24,879 bases of DNA from NCBI GenBank assembly GCA_000431075.1, contig HF986898.1, positions 30,845-55,723 on the forward strand, read 5' to 3'. The position numbers and the translations under genes are program-made. Within the stretch, counting starts at the first letter, position 1; each line of letters starts with the position of its first letter. This document shows, piece by piece, positions 6,811-13,861 of the stretch. Origin of the DNA: Firmicutes bacterium CAG:555 (GTDB taxonomy: Bacteria > Bacillota > Clostridia > Oscillospirales > Oscillospiraceae). The notes under the pieces were generated by a model. It saw only the letters and a list, made by a program, of their open reading frames with translations. It was not told where the DNA came from and searched no databases.

Positions 6811-8547
6811 TTAAGCTTCCGCTTTCTCCTCGGCGGCGGCTCGCTTGGCGGCCTCCTCCTCTTCAAGCTTGCGGTAGGCGACCTTGCCTACGAGCGTCTT
6901 GGGAAGCTCGGCCCTGAACTCGATGTCATACGGCATCGCATACTTTGCGATGTTCTTGCGGCAGTAGGCCAAAATGGCCTCCTTGGTGTCGTCATTTGCC
7001 GGAATGCCGGGCTTGAGCATGACAAAGGCCTTGACCTTCTGCATCTTGTACGGATCGGGAACGCCGATGACGCAGCTCATGTGGACAAACTCGTGCGCAT
7101 CGATGATGTTCTCAAGCTGGCCGGGGTAGACATTGTAGCCGGAGGTGATTATCATACGCTTTGCACGGCCGCGGAAGTATATAAAGCCCTCATCGTCCAT
7201 CGTGCCGAGGTCGCCCGTATATATCCAAGTCAGACCGTCATCGTGCTTGCGCAGGGTCTGCGCCGTCTCCTCAGGGTGACCGACATATTCCATCATGACC
7301 GTGGGGCCTGCGATGAGTATCTCACCCTCGGTGCCGTAGGGTACTTCCTTGTCGGTGCCGGGCTCGACTATCTTGTAATAAGTGTCGGGGAAGGGCAGAC
7401 CGATGCTGCCTTCCTTGGCCATGTGCGGCGGGGTGAGGCAGGATGCCGTGACACACTCGGTCGTGCCGAAGCCCTCACGGATCTGTATCTTGGCATTGTG
7501 GTCGTACAGGAACTTGTCAAACTTCTTTTTAAGCTCTATCGACAGACTGTCGCCGCCGGAGAACACGCCCTTGAGCGAGCTGAGGTCGGCATTTTCCATC
7601 GACGGCAGGCGCAGCAGCGCTTCGTAAAGCGTGGGAACGCCGGCGATGAAGTTACACTTATACTTAACTATCTGCTTTGCGTAGGTCTCGGCGGTGAACC
7701 TCGGGATGAGGATGCAGCGGCCGCCCTGCGAGAGCATCGTGTGCACGCAGACACCCAGACCGAAGCCGTGGAACAGCGGCATTGCGGCGAGCATCTTGTC
7801 ACCGACACGGAACATGGGGTTTGCGGCGATGACCTGCTGGCCGAGAGCGTTGAAGTTCTTGTTGGAAAGCAGGATGCCCTTTGTCTTACCGGTCGTGCCG
7901 CCGGAATAGAGAATGACTGCGGGATCCGAGCCCTTGCGCTCGACCTTGTAGTTATAGAAGCAGTGGCAGCTCAGGTGCAGGAAGTCCTTCCAGCGGATGA
8001 CGGGAGCGTCATCGGGGATCTTCTTGACCTTGCGGCCTTCAGTGAGCATATAGCCCGCCTTGACGGGCTTTGAAAGCTCGTCCTTGATGCTTGCGATAAT
8101 AATGTTGACGACCTTGGTGTTGTGGCGGATGTTCTCAAACTTGTTGTAGAACTGGTCGAGGGTTATCGCCGTGACGGACTCCGAGGCATTGAGATAGAAC
8201 TCTATCTCCTTTTCCGCCGACAGGGGATGGATCATATTGCAGATGCCGCCGACGAGATTGACGGCGTAGAACATCTGGATGGCCTGCGGGCAGTTGGGCA
8301 TTGCGATCGTGACCCTGTCGCCCTCACGCACACCGATGGTCTTGAGCGCCTTGGCGCACTGCTCGATCTCTTTGACGAGCGTTTTGTAGGTCGTTGACCT
8401 TCCCATGAAGTCGAATGCGACATTGTTTGGGTACTTTTCGGCTATTGCGGCCACGGCCTCAAACATCGAGCCTTCAAAATAGTCGAGGTGGAAGGGAACC
8501 TCACCGAGGTGATCCTTCCAAGGGGGCTTGGCTGTTATATTTTCCAT
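6811..8547 (-). CDS. Long-chain fatty-acyl-CoA synthetase (AMP-forming, ANL superfamily)
   Basis: Activates a carboxylic acid, probably a fatty acid, to its acyl-CoA through an acyl-adenylate; cytosolic or membrane-associated. The 578-residue product starts at 8547 (MENITAKPPW) after an AGGATAG ribosome binding site; a longer in-frame start at 8604 would overlap the promoter. Motifs are the phosphate loop YSGGTTGKTKG (214-224), a GFGTTEC adenylation motif, YTGDLGTMDDEGF, the hinge FRGRAKRMI, SGYNVYP and the C-terminal catalytic-lysine motif LPKTLVGKV. The tail is Ala/Glu-rich. It is a single-gene unit with its own promoter and terminator. Chain-length preference cannot be read. It might work with the dehydratase operon or with the lipid genes further along, but no linkage is visible. 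Confidence 0.92.
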   Translation of the reverse strand: MENITAKPPWKDHLGEVPFHLDYFEGSMFEAVAAIAEKYPNNVAFDFMGRSTTYKTLVKEIEQCAKALKTIGVREGDRVTIAMPNCPQAIQMFYAVNLVGGICNMIHPLSAEKEIEFYLNASESVTAITLDQFYNKFENIRHNTKVVNIIIASIKDELSKPVKAGYMLTEGRKVKKIPDDAPVIRWKDFLHLSCHCFYNYKVERKGSDPAVILYSGGTTGKTKGILLSNKNFNALGQQVIAANPMFRVGDKMLAAMPLFHGFGLGVCVHTMLSQGGRCILIPRFTAETYAKQIVKYKCNFIAGVPTLYEALLRLPSMENADLSSLKGVFSGGDSLSIELKKKFDKFLYDHNAKIQIREGFGTTECVTASCLTPPHMAKEGSIGLPFPDTYYKIVEPGTDKEVPYGTEGEILIAGPTVMMEYVGHPEETAQTLRKHDDGLTWIYTGDLGTMDDEGFIYFRGRAKRMIITSGYNVYPGQLENIIDAHEFVHMSCVIGVPDPYKMQKVKAFVMLKPGIPANDDTKEAILAYCRKNIAKYAMPYDIEFRAELPKTLVGKVAYRKLEEEEAAKRAAAEEKAEA

Positions 8548-8581
8548 ACACTCTATCCTTTTTGCACAAAAAATCACATAA

Positions 8582-8596
8582 GGGTATAATATACCC
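8582..8596. promoter_or_regulatory. Operator-like 15-bp palindrome over the synthetase -10 box
   Basis: GGGTATA-A-TATACCC is a perfect dyad that completely contains the predicted -10 hexamer. A protein bound here would block RNA polymerase, as acyl-CoA-responsive TetR/GntR-type regulators do. The regulator is not encoded nearby. Confidence 0.5.
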
Positions 8597-8614
8597 CTGA
8601 ACAAACTTTGTCAA
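8586..8614 (-). promoter_or_regulatory. Promoter of the acyl-CoA synthetase
   Basis: Minus-strand TTGACA (8614-8609) and TATTAT (8591-8586), spacer 17 nt: a near-consensus sigma-A promoter 39 nt upstream of the chosen start codon. Confidence 0.8.
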
Positions 8615-8634
8615 ATTATATATTTTCATATTAC

Positions 8635-8664
8635 AAAACGGCAGAATTCATATCCTGCCGTTTT
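8635..8664 (-). terminator. Terminator after the TagGH-like transporter genes
   Basis: A 10-bp perfect stem, AAAACGGCAG (8635-8644) and CTGCCGTTTT (8655-8664), lies 7 nt after the ATPase stop codon. On the minus strand it ends in T4. Confidence 0.85.
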
Positions 8665-8671
8665 GTTGGGA

Positions 8672-10144
8672 TTATTTCAGATTCTCCATGTAATACGCTA
8701 TCATATAGCCCTTTTCGGACTTGTAAGCGTTGAAAATTTTGTCTGCGTATTCCTCGGGGTAGTGCTCCTTTTTGAGCTGAGAGCGCACCTCCTCAATGAC
8801 ATCCTGCACGGCATCGTCGCATTTCTTTTCAAGGTTAAAGAATTTCTGACGGTCGCCGTAGGTGTACACAAGAAGGTTCGGGCGGCTATCCTCGGGCAGA
8901 GCGTCGTGCTCGGCTTTGATATCGGCAAGCATTTTCTCGCAGCGGTCGGAGTAATACCGCTTCGTTACGGCAAGCTCCGCTGCCGCAAGCGAACGGCGGG
9001 GTTTTAGGGGGGGGCGGCGGCGGTATTCACGGCTGCCCGGCTCGAACGAATCGCCGACGACTTCCTTTGCAACTTCTTTTATCGTGGCTTTTTCGTTTCG
9101 GATATCCTCGGTGCAGTTATCGAGTACCTCGGTGTTCCAGCCGGAAATGTCGGCCTCCAGAAGCTCGTTTGCCTCGTCACGGTAATCGTCCACGACCTGC
9201 ATTATCTGCTCGGGGGTCGAGTCCTTGGCAATGAAATACGCCCTGAACAGGTCATACTGCGACCAGAAGAAGATGCCGCCGAGCGTAAACATCAGCAAAA
9301 GCAGGTATATCATCACTTCGCCGAAAATCTTGCCCTTGGTCTTTGCCATCTTATTGATCGGGTTTTTCTCGGTGGCCTTGAGTGACTCCGTTTCTGGGAG
9401 CTTGCCGGTGTTGAGATATTCTGCGTATGCGTCGCAAACGGTCTTGGGGTCGCCGAACATGACCATTCTGCCCCTGTCGAGCCACAGCACCTTGTTGCAC
9501 TGGTCACGCACCGTCTGCATCGAGTGGGAGACCATGAGCGCCGTGGTATCGCCGTTTGCGATGATATTCTGCATGGTTTTCTGGCTTTTCTTGCGGAAGT
9601 CGCCGTCGCCGACGGCGAATATCTCGTCAAGGATTATCATGTCGGGCTCGACCATGCTCGCAATGGAGAATGCGATACGGGATTTCATGCCCGACGAGAG
9701 CGTGCGGAAGGGGCTGTCCTCAAACTCACGCATATCGGCAAAGTCTATTATCTCGTCGTATTTGCCGTTGATAAATTCCTTGGAGTAGCCTAAGAGCGCA
9801 CCGCGCAGGTAGACATTTTCCTTGACGGTCATGTCTTGGTCAAAGCCTGCGCCGAGCTCAAGCAGGGCGCACAGCTTGCCCTCCTTTTCTATCGTGCCGG
9901 AGGCGGGGCAGAGCGTGCCGCTGATGGCCTTCATCATCGTCGATTTACCTGCGCCGTTTTTGCCGATAACGCCGAGCATATCGCCCTTTTCGAGGCTGAA
10001 TGACACATTTTTGAGCGCCCAGAACTCGTTATTCCTCTTTTCCTTGCCCATGAGCCGCCGGAAGATATCCGCAGTCGCTCGTGAATCACGCTTGCGGTAT
10101 CTGACGGAGACATCATCAAGTATAAGAACCTTGTTATCTTTCAT
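8672..10144 (-). CDS. TagH-like polysaccharide/teichoic-acid ABC exporter ATPase with C-terminal membrane and extracytoplasmic domain
   Basis: ATPase of an ABC-2 exporter for a lipid-linked envelope polymer. The start at 10144 was chosen because AAGGAGGTGCG precedes it; the open frame continues upstream but only through the permease gene. The ATPase domain has Walker A GKNGAGKST (61-69), signature LSSGM (149-153), Walker B IILDE (170-174) and the switch histidine H207. One transmembrane helix (about 274-296) is followed by a charged, helix-rich region of about 190 residues, expected outside the membrane. TagH of Bacillus also has a C-terminal extension, but this one does not show recognisable SH3/GW repeats. 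Residues about 372-388 (REYRRRPPLKPRRSL) are an odd Arg/Pro-rich patch encoded around a run of eight C. The permease is 11 nt upstream. Confidence 0.88.
   Translation of the reverse strand: MKDNKVLILDDVSVRYRKRDSRATADIFRRLMGKEKRNNEFWALKNVSFSLEKGDMLGVIGKNGAGKSTMMKAISGTLCPASGTIEKEGKLCALLELGAGFDQDMTVKENVYLRGALLGYSKEFINGKYDEIIDFADMREFEDSPFRTLSSGMKSRIAFSIASMVEPDMIILDEIFAVGDGDFRKKSQKTMQNIIANGDTTALMVSHSMQTVRDQCNKVLWLDRGRMVMFGDPKTVCDAYAEYLNTGKLPETESLKATEKNPINKMAKTKGKIFGEVMIYLLLLMFTLGGIFFWSQYDLFRAYFIAKDSTPEQIMQVVDDYRDEANELLEADISGWNTEVLDNCTEDIRNEKATIKEVAKEVVGDSFEPGSREYRRRPPLKPRRSLAAAELAVTKRYYSDRCEKMLADIKAEHDALPEDSRPNLLVYTYGDRQKFFNLEKKCDDAVQDVIEEVRSQLKKEHYPEEYADKIFNAYKSEKGYMIAYYMENLK
9007..9014. repeat. 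Homopolymer run of eight G (C8 in the coding strand)
   Basis: G8 at 9007-9014, read as the C8 encoding Arg-Pro-Pro-Leu in the ATPase C-terminal domain. Runs of this length are slippage-prone, so the site is a candidate for phase variation or for sequencing error. The frame is open on both sides as given. Confidence 0.6.
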
Positions 10145-10155
10145 TGCGCACCTCC

Positions 10156-10920
10156 TTACACATACAGTGCGATCTTGTCGCGGCTGATGTAGTAGGTGTA
10201 GCCGCCGATGACCATGCAAAGAAGCGTCATGACGAGCAGAATGATGTGGTAGGCGGGCGAAGGAACGGTGGAGTGGATGATAAGCTGCCTGAAGTAATCG
10301 ATGCACATATACAGGGGGTTGCAGGTGAGAAGTCTGCGCAGAAGTCCCGGCAGTATAGCTGCGTCGTAGAAGATCGCCGACGAGTACATGATGATGCGGC
10401 AGATGACCGGCCACAGGTAGCTTATATCACGGAAGAAAATATACAGTGAGCTCAGCAGCATGCATATGCCGAAGTTTATGAAAAACAGGCATATGATGGG
10501 GTAGATGAGCAGGAAGAAGTCTGCCTTAAAGGTGATGCCGTCGATGGCAACAAAGACGAAAAACACCGCAAGCGACACGAGAAAATCGATGAAGTTTGCA
10601 ACGCTGTGCGAAAACAGGAAATACAGCTTCGGCACCGGCACCTTGCTGTAAATGGGTGCGTTTATATAAAGAACGCTCATGGAGTTGCGGGTAATATTGC
10701 TGAAATAGTTAAACAGCAGCAGACCCGAAAACAGGTAAATGGTGTAGTGCGGCAGGTTCAGACCGAAGAATGCGCCGAACACTATATCCATCGTGATAAG
10801 CAGGAAAAGCGGGGCAAGTGCGCTCCACAGTATGCCAAGAGTCGTGCGCTTGTACTTCTTGATAAAGTCTCGCCTTATAAGCTCTACGAGCAAAAAGCGA
10901 TTGTTCTTTTTTTCTGTCAT
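10156..10920 (-). CDS. TagG-like ABC-2 permease for polysaccharide/teichoic-acid export
   Basis: Integral membrane permease partner of the adjacent ATPase; it would export an undecaprenyl-linked polymer across the cytoplasmic membrane. At 254 residues it has about six hydrophobic segments and the ABC-2 polysaccharide-exporter N terminus, with an amphipathic helix (LVELIRRDFIKKYKRT) followed by LGILWSALAPL. The region SSLYIFFRDISYLWPVI and the closing NPLYMCIDYFRQLI are typical of the TagG/RfbA/KpsM group. AAGGAG lies upstream of the ATG, partly inside a small hairpin (10927-10943). It is the first gene of a two-gene operon with an extended -10 promoter. Confidence 0.9.
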   Translation of the reverse strand: MTEKKNNRFLLVELIRRDFIKKYKRTTLGILWSALAPLFLLITMDIVFGAFFGLNLPHYTIYLFSGLLLFNYFSNITRNSMSVLYINAPIYSKVPVPKLYFLFSHSVANFIDFLVSLAVFFVFVAIDGITFKADFFLLIYPIICLFFINFGICMLLSSLYIFFRDISYLWPVICRIIMYSSAIFYDAAILPGLLRRLLTCNPLYMCIDYFRQLIIHSTVPSPAYHIILLVMTLLCMVIGGYTYYISRDKIALYV

Positions 10921-10926
10921 ATGACT

Positions 10927-10943
10927 AATTCTCCTTGAGAATT
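10927..10943 (-). promoter_or_regulatory. Hairpin overlapping the permease ribosome binding site
   Basis: AATTCTC (10927-10933), 3 nt, GAGAATT (10937-10943): a perfect 7-bp stem. The AAGGAG ribosome binding site occupies its loop and 3' arm on the minus strand, so folding would limit translation of the permease. Confidence 0.45.
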
Positions 10944-10970
10944 CAAATGTCTACACAATATCAATTTGCC

Positions 10971-10979
10971 ATTATAGCA
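10971..10979 (-). promoter_or_regulatory. Extended -10 promoter of the permease-ATPase operon
   Basis: Minus-strand TGCTATAAT (10979-10971) is a perfect TGnTATAAT extended -10. The -35 position holds only TAGAAA, which extended -10 promoters tolerate. The leader would be about 45 nt. Confidence 0.6.
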
Positions 10980-11006
10980 TATAACCGCATATATTTCTAC
11001 ATAAAT

Positions 11007-11042
11007 TTTTATCGCAGGACTTAAACCTGCCCTGCGATAAAA
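11007..11042 (-). terminator. Hairpin overlapping the nucleotidyltransferase stop codon
   Basis: TTTTATCGCAGG (11007-11018) and CCTGCGATAAAA (11031-11042) form a perfect 12-bp stem. The TAA stop (11021-11023) is in the loop and part of the last codons form the 5' arm. The sequence after it on the minus strand is A/T-rich without a clean T-run, so termination strength is uncertain. Confidence 0.5.
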
Positions 11043-11620
11043 TCGTTGTAGTCATCAGGGGAGTTGAAATCCCTTGTGAAGCTGTCGGTTATGAGATACC
11101 CACGGCCTATCTCACGGCTTTCAAGCGGCAGTCCTGCATACAAATGATACACCTGCCAGCCCTTGCATTCGGTTATCCTGCCGTCAAGGTACATGCTGCG
11201 TATAGTCTCGTACAGCGACTTAAACAGCGCACCGTCTTTTATCAAAACGGCACAGATGCTCTTGTGACTGCCGATAAACAGCAGCCGCTCCGCTCCGACG
11301 CTTTCAACGATGGTTTTTATCGCTTCCTCGGAGTAGTACACATCGCCGTAGAGAAAGCACATATCATCGCCGATAAGCTCTGCCGTGAAGCGGTCGATCT
11401 CAAGCACATTGTGCTTCGGCTCGTAACGCTCGGCACCGTCGATGTGAAGCTGCGTGTTATGCGAGGTGATGATGACCTCGGCGGCGGCATCATACTCATG
11501 CAGGAGCCGCACCGTGCGCTCAAGCAGCGTCTCGCCGCCGATGCGGATGTTGTGCTTTGTCAGCCCCATGTAGTTGTTCCAACGGCTGCCCTTGCCGTCT
11601 GCCATAATAACATACTTCAT
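11021..11620 (-). CDS. Small nucleotidyltransferase (LicC/MobA-like GT-A fold)
   Basis: Predicted cytosolic enzyme that activates a sugar phosphate or small alcohol phosphate with CTP or another NTP. At 199 residues it has the short nucleotidyltransferase layout: a nucleotide loop ADGKGSRW (7-14) followed by the conserved lysine K22 and IGGETLLERTVRLL, then FLYGDVYYSEE with metal-binding D93. The first loop reads ADGKGSR rather than the usual AAGxGSR, which may matter for activity. Its ATG overlaps the ATP-grasp stop by 4 nt (ATGA), so the two are translationally coupled. In this context it probably supplies an activated building block, for example CDP-linked, to the wall-polymer enzymes; the substrate is not determined. 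Confidence 0.78.
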   Translation of the reverse strand: MKYVIMADGKGSRWNNYMGLTKHNIRIGGETLLERTVRLLHEYDAAAEVIITSHNTQLHIDGAERYEPKHNVLEIDRFTAELIGDDMCFLYGDVYYSEEAIKTIVESVGAERLLFIGSHKSICAVLIKDGALFKSLYETIRSMYLDGRITECKGWQVYHLYAGLPLESREIGRGYLITDSFTRDFNSPDDYNDFIAGQV

Positions 11621-12666
11621 TTGATCACACCGTGCTCACGATAAAACTGACCGAGCCTGCCGTTACGCTGCGGCCCCCAAAGCTGGATGATGTTCACGCC
11701 CGAGGAGGTGTTGGCCTCGATGACCGTGAAGCCCTCCGCCGTGGGCAGAATGTCCCATGCGATGATGTCCAGATACGGAAACTCGTTTGACACACGCACG
11801 ACATCGGCCTTGATGTTCTCCCAATTCGGGATGACCGTACCCTTTATCTGCGCACGGGTGTCGGGGTGGGTCTCGTAGACCGTGAGATTATGCAGAGTGC
11901 GGGCTTCGCTCAGCATGCCGGTCTCGATATCGACATTTGCGATAAGGCCGCCCTTGCTGCCGTTATCGACGGCACCCGTCCACGATGCGCCGATGCGCTG
12001 CACGGCAAAGCACAGCTCAAGCTTGTTCGTGTCGTTGTTGCGCAGGACTATCATGCGCAGGGTGTTTGCCGAGTTGGGGTAGATGGTGTTAAGGTAATCG
12101 GCCTGACATGCGTATGCGCACACGAACCACTCCTTGCCCTTTTTAAGGCAGGCGATGAGCTCGTCCTCGCTTGACGGCTGGTTGTTGAGCATAATGCCCT
12201 TGCCGTTGAATTTGACTATATGGATATCGTTGCCCTTGCCTGCGCACACGGGCTTTACGACAAAGGCCCTGACCTCACGCAGCAGGGGAATAAGGTCTGC
12301 GTAGTCGTTAACAACTCTGCCGTTCATGCCGACAAGGCGCTTGCCGTGCTTTATCGCATAAATTTCCGGCGAGGGGCAGTATCGCTCAACCATCTGACCG
12401 AAAACGACCTTGTTGTTTAAAAGCGAGCTGTACGGCTCATTTATGTTGCGGGATTTGTGCCAGTCAAATTCGGAAAGGTACTCCTTCGTGCCCCTGTGCG
12501 GCAGGTCGTACATTGCAACCTGATCGGGCATAAAGCCGCCGTGGATGCAGTATTTGATGCGCTTAAAGAAGCCTACGCCGAAGTGGTCGGGCGCAAACAA
12601 AATTCTGACTATCCACAGTGCAATAAGTTCAATTTTGCTCAGAAATGCGTTCAGAGATCGCCTCAT
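11617..12666 (-). CDS. Sugar-transfer-associated ATP-grasp ligase (single domain)
   Basis: ATP-grasp protein of the polysaccharide-locus type (Pfam ATPgrasp_ST by pattern), expected to join a carboxylate to an amine or hydroxyl by way of an acyl phosphate. At 349 residues it has a hydrophobic N-terminal segment (about 10-25) that may associate with the membrane. The ATP-binding lysine is in FVVKPVCAGKGND (K138). The central region has TLRMIVLRN, a SWTG...NGSKGG loop and THPDT. The metal-binding end is AWDILPTAEGFTVIEANT (D305, E317, N319), so the catalytic residues are intact. The start overlaps the upstream CDP-glycerol transferase by 38 nt, but GAGGAGG just before the ATG supports it. It is the middle gene of a three-gene coupled operon. 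Confidence 0.85.
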   Translation of the reverse strand: MRRSLNAFLSKIELIALWIVRILFAPDHFGVGFFKRIKYCIHGGFMPDQVAMYDLPHRGTKEYLSEFDWHKSRNINEPYSSLLNNKVVFGQMVERYCPSPEIYAIKHGKRLVGMNGRVVNDYADLIPLLREVRAFVVKPVCAGKGNDIHIVKFNGKGIMLNNQPSSEDELIACLKKGKEWFVCAYACQADYLNTIYPNSANTLRMIVLRNNDTNKLELCFAVQRIGASWTGAVDNGSKGGLIANVDIETGMLSEARTLHNLTVYETHPDTRAQIKGTVIPNWENIKADVVRVSNEFPYLDIIAWDILPTAEGFTVIEANTSSGVNIIQLWGPQRNGRLGQFYREHGVIK

Positions 12667-13789
12667 GTTTATCCCTCCTCATACAGTCGATTATCAAAGC
12701 GGCTATCTTGTCGGTTGCCCGGCCGCTCTGCTCGGGGAGATATTTTTCGCAGAAACGCTTGTAGTTATCGTAATCGTACACGCCGCTTGCGATGCTGGAG
12801 AAGAGCTTTTCGGGCTCATAGAAAACGCTGTCGGGAAATTCGTCGGACAGCAGGACATTCAGCCCGTTGCGGCTCAGGTAATCTTCAAGGTCAAACAGGT
12901 AAAAATACACCGGCTTGTGCAGTATCGCAGCTTCGATGGTTATTGCCGAGTAGTCGGTTATGACGCAGTCGCACACGGACAGCACTGTACTTGTCGGCAC
13001 ATCGTCGCAGGTCATTGCGCTGCCGAGGTTTTCCTCATTTAAGCGCTGGTTGGGGTGGCGCTTGATTATCATCATCTGCTCGCCGTTAAAATCAAAGGCA
13101 TCGACAATGGCCTTGGGGTCCAATATCTCACCCTTGCGGAAGGTGGGGGCGTAGAGGATGATCTTCTTGCCCTCAAGCTCCGGGTAGGCCTCGAAAAACT
13201 GCTTACGGCATTTTTCGGTGTTCTCCCGCAGCATATCCATTCTCGGCAGGCCGACATTGTACAAAACCTTTTCCTCCACGCCGAACGAGGCACAGTAGAA
13301 GGGATTGAACGCCTTGCCGCCTGCGATGATGACATCGTAGTTGCGGTGCATACGCATCTCGTGTGCGATCATGCTGCTGCGGCCGAGACCCTTGTCGAGC
13401 GACTGATAGCCGGATTTTTTTATCTTGCCCATGGCGTGCCACATCTGCACGACGGCGAGTGAATCCTTGTGCTTTAAGATCGACACCGCAGGCCAGTACG
13501 AGTCCAAAACGCACACCCGGGCAGTCGCCAGATGACCCATGCTCCGCAGCGTCTGCACGGCAAACATGAGCATATTGCCCAGCCCCTTGTCGGCACGCTT
13601 TGTTATCATGACGGTTTTGATATCGGGCTTCATTTCCCGCAGGCGAGCCTCGAGGAACACAAAGTCCTCCGTCGGGGTGTTCGACTGTCGGCTTAAAAAC
13701 AGCACTTTGTTGTTATTCGTCGGAAACAGCTTCATAAAGAAGTATATGAAGTTCAGTATCCAGCGCAGTAATATGACAGCTATCCGCAT
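12629..13789 (-). CDS. CDP-glycerol glycerophosphotransferase family protein (TagB/TagF-like)
   Basis: Predicted membrane-associated transferase adding glycerol phosphate (or a similar polyol phosphate) from CDP-glycerol to a lipid-linked acceptor in wall or capsule polymer synthesis. At 386 residues it matches single-domain TagB-type enzymes. Motifs are VQMWHAMGKIKKSGY (114-128, with the catalytic-type WH), ILYAPTFRKG (211-220), IIKRHPN (241-247) and ITDYSAITIEAAI (277-289) followed by KPVYFY. The N terminus has a hydrophobic, basic helix fitting peripheral membrane binding. CAAAGGAG precedes the ATG. It is the first gene of the coupled set with the ATP-grasp ligase and nucleotidyltransferase. 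No CDP-glycerol synthase (TagD) is recognised nearby unless the 199-residue nucleotidyltransferase fills that need. Confidence 0.9.
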   Translation of the reverse strand: MRIAVILLRWILNFIYFFMKLFPTNNNKVLFLSRQSNTPTEDFVFLEARLREMKPDIKTVMITKRADKGLGNMLMFAVQTLRSMGHLATARVCVLDSYWPAVSILKHKDSLAVVQMWHAMGKIKKSGYQSLDKGLGRSSMIAHEMRMHRNYDVIIAGGKAFNPFYCASFGVEEKVLYNVGLPRMDMLRENTEKCRKQFFEAYPELEGKKIILYAPTFRKGEILDPKAIVDAFDFNGEQMMIIKRHPNQRLNEENLGSAMTCDDVPTSTVLSVCDCVITDYSAITIEAAILHKPVYFYLFDLEDYLSRNGLNVLLSDEFPDSVFYEPEKLFSSIASGVYDYDNYKRFCEKYLPEQSGRATDKIAALIIDCMRRDKHEAISERISEQN

Positions 13790-13824
13790 AGTTCTCCTTT
13801 GTGATGCAAATGCGCACTCACAAC

Positions 13825-13853
13825 ATTATACTATTAAAAAAGATATCACGCAA
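13825..13853 (-). promoter_or_regulatory. Promoter of the CDP-glycerol transferase operon
   Basis: Minus-strand TTGCGT (13853-13848) and TATAAT (13830-13825) with a 17-nt spacer. The -35 box lies in the last codons of the upstream double ATP-grasp gene. Confidence 0.55.
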
Positions 13854-13861
13854 GCTTGCGT
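13836..13861 (-). terminator. Weak terminator-like palindrome at the end of the 686-residue ATP-grasp gene
   Basis: The palindrome ACGCAAGCTTGCGT (13848-13861), which includes the TGA stop, is followed on the minus strand by GATATC and T6. The stem has little room for a loop and the T-run is offset, so partial read-through into the next operon is likely. Confidence 0.35.

Noticed and set aside
10145..10414. Extended N terminus for the TagH-like ATPase
   Set aside because: The upstream extension reads through the permease gene in another frame. AAGGAGG directly before the methionine at 10144 and the ATPase domain start show where translation begins.
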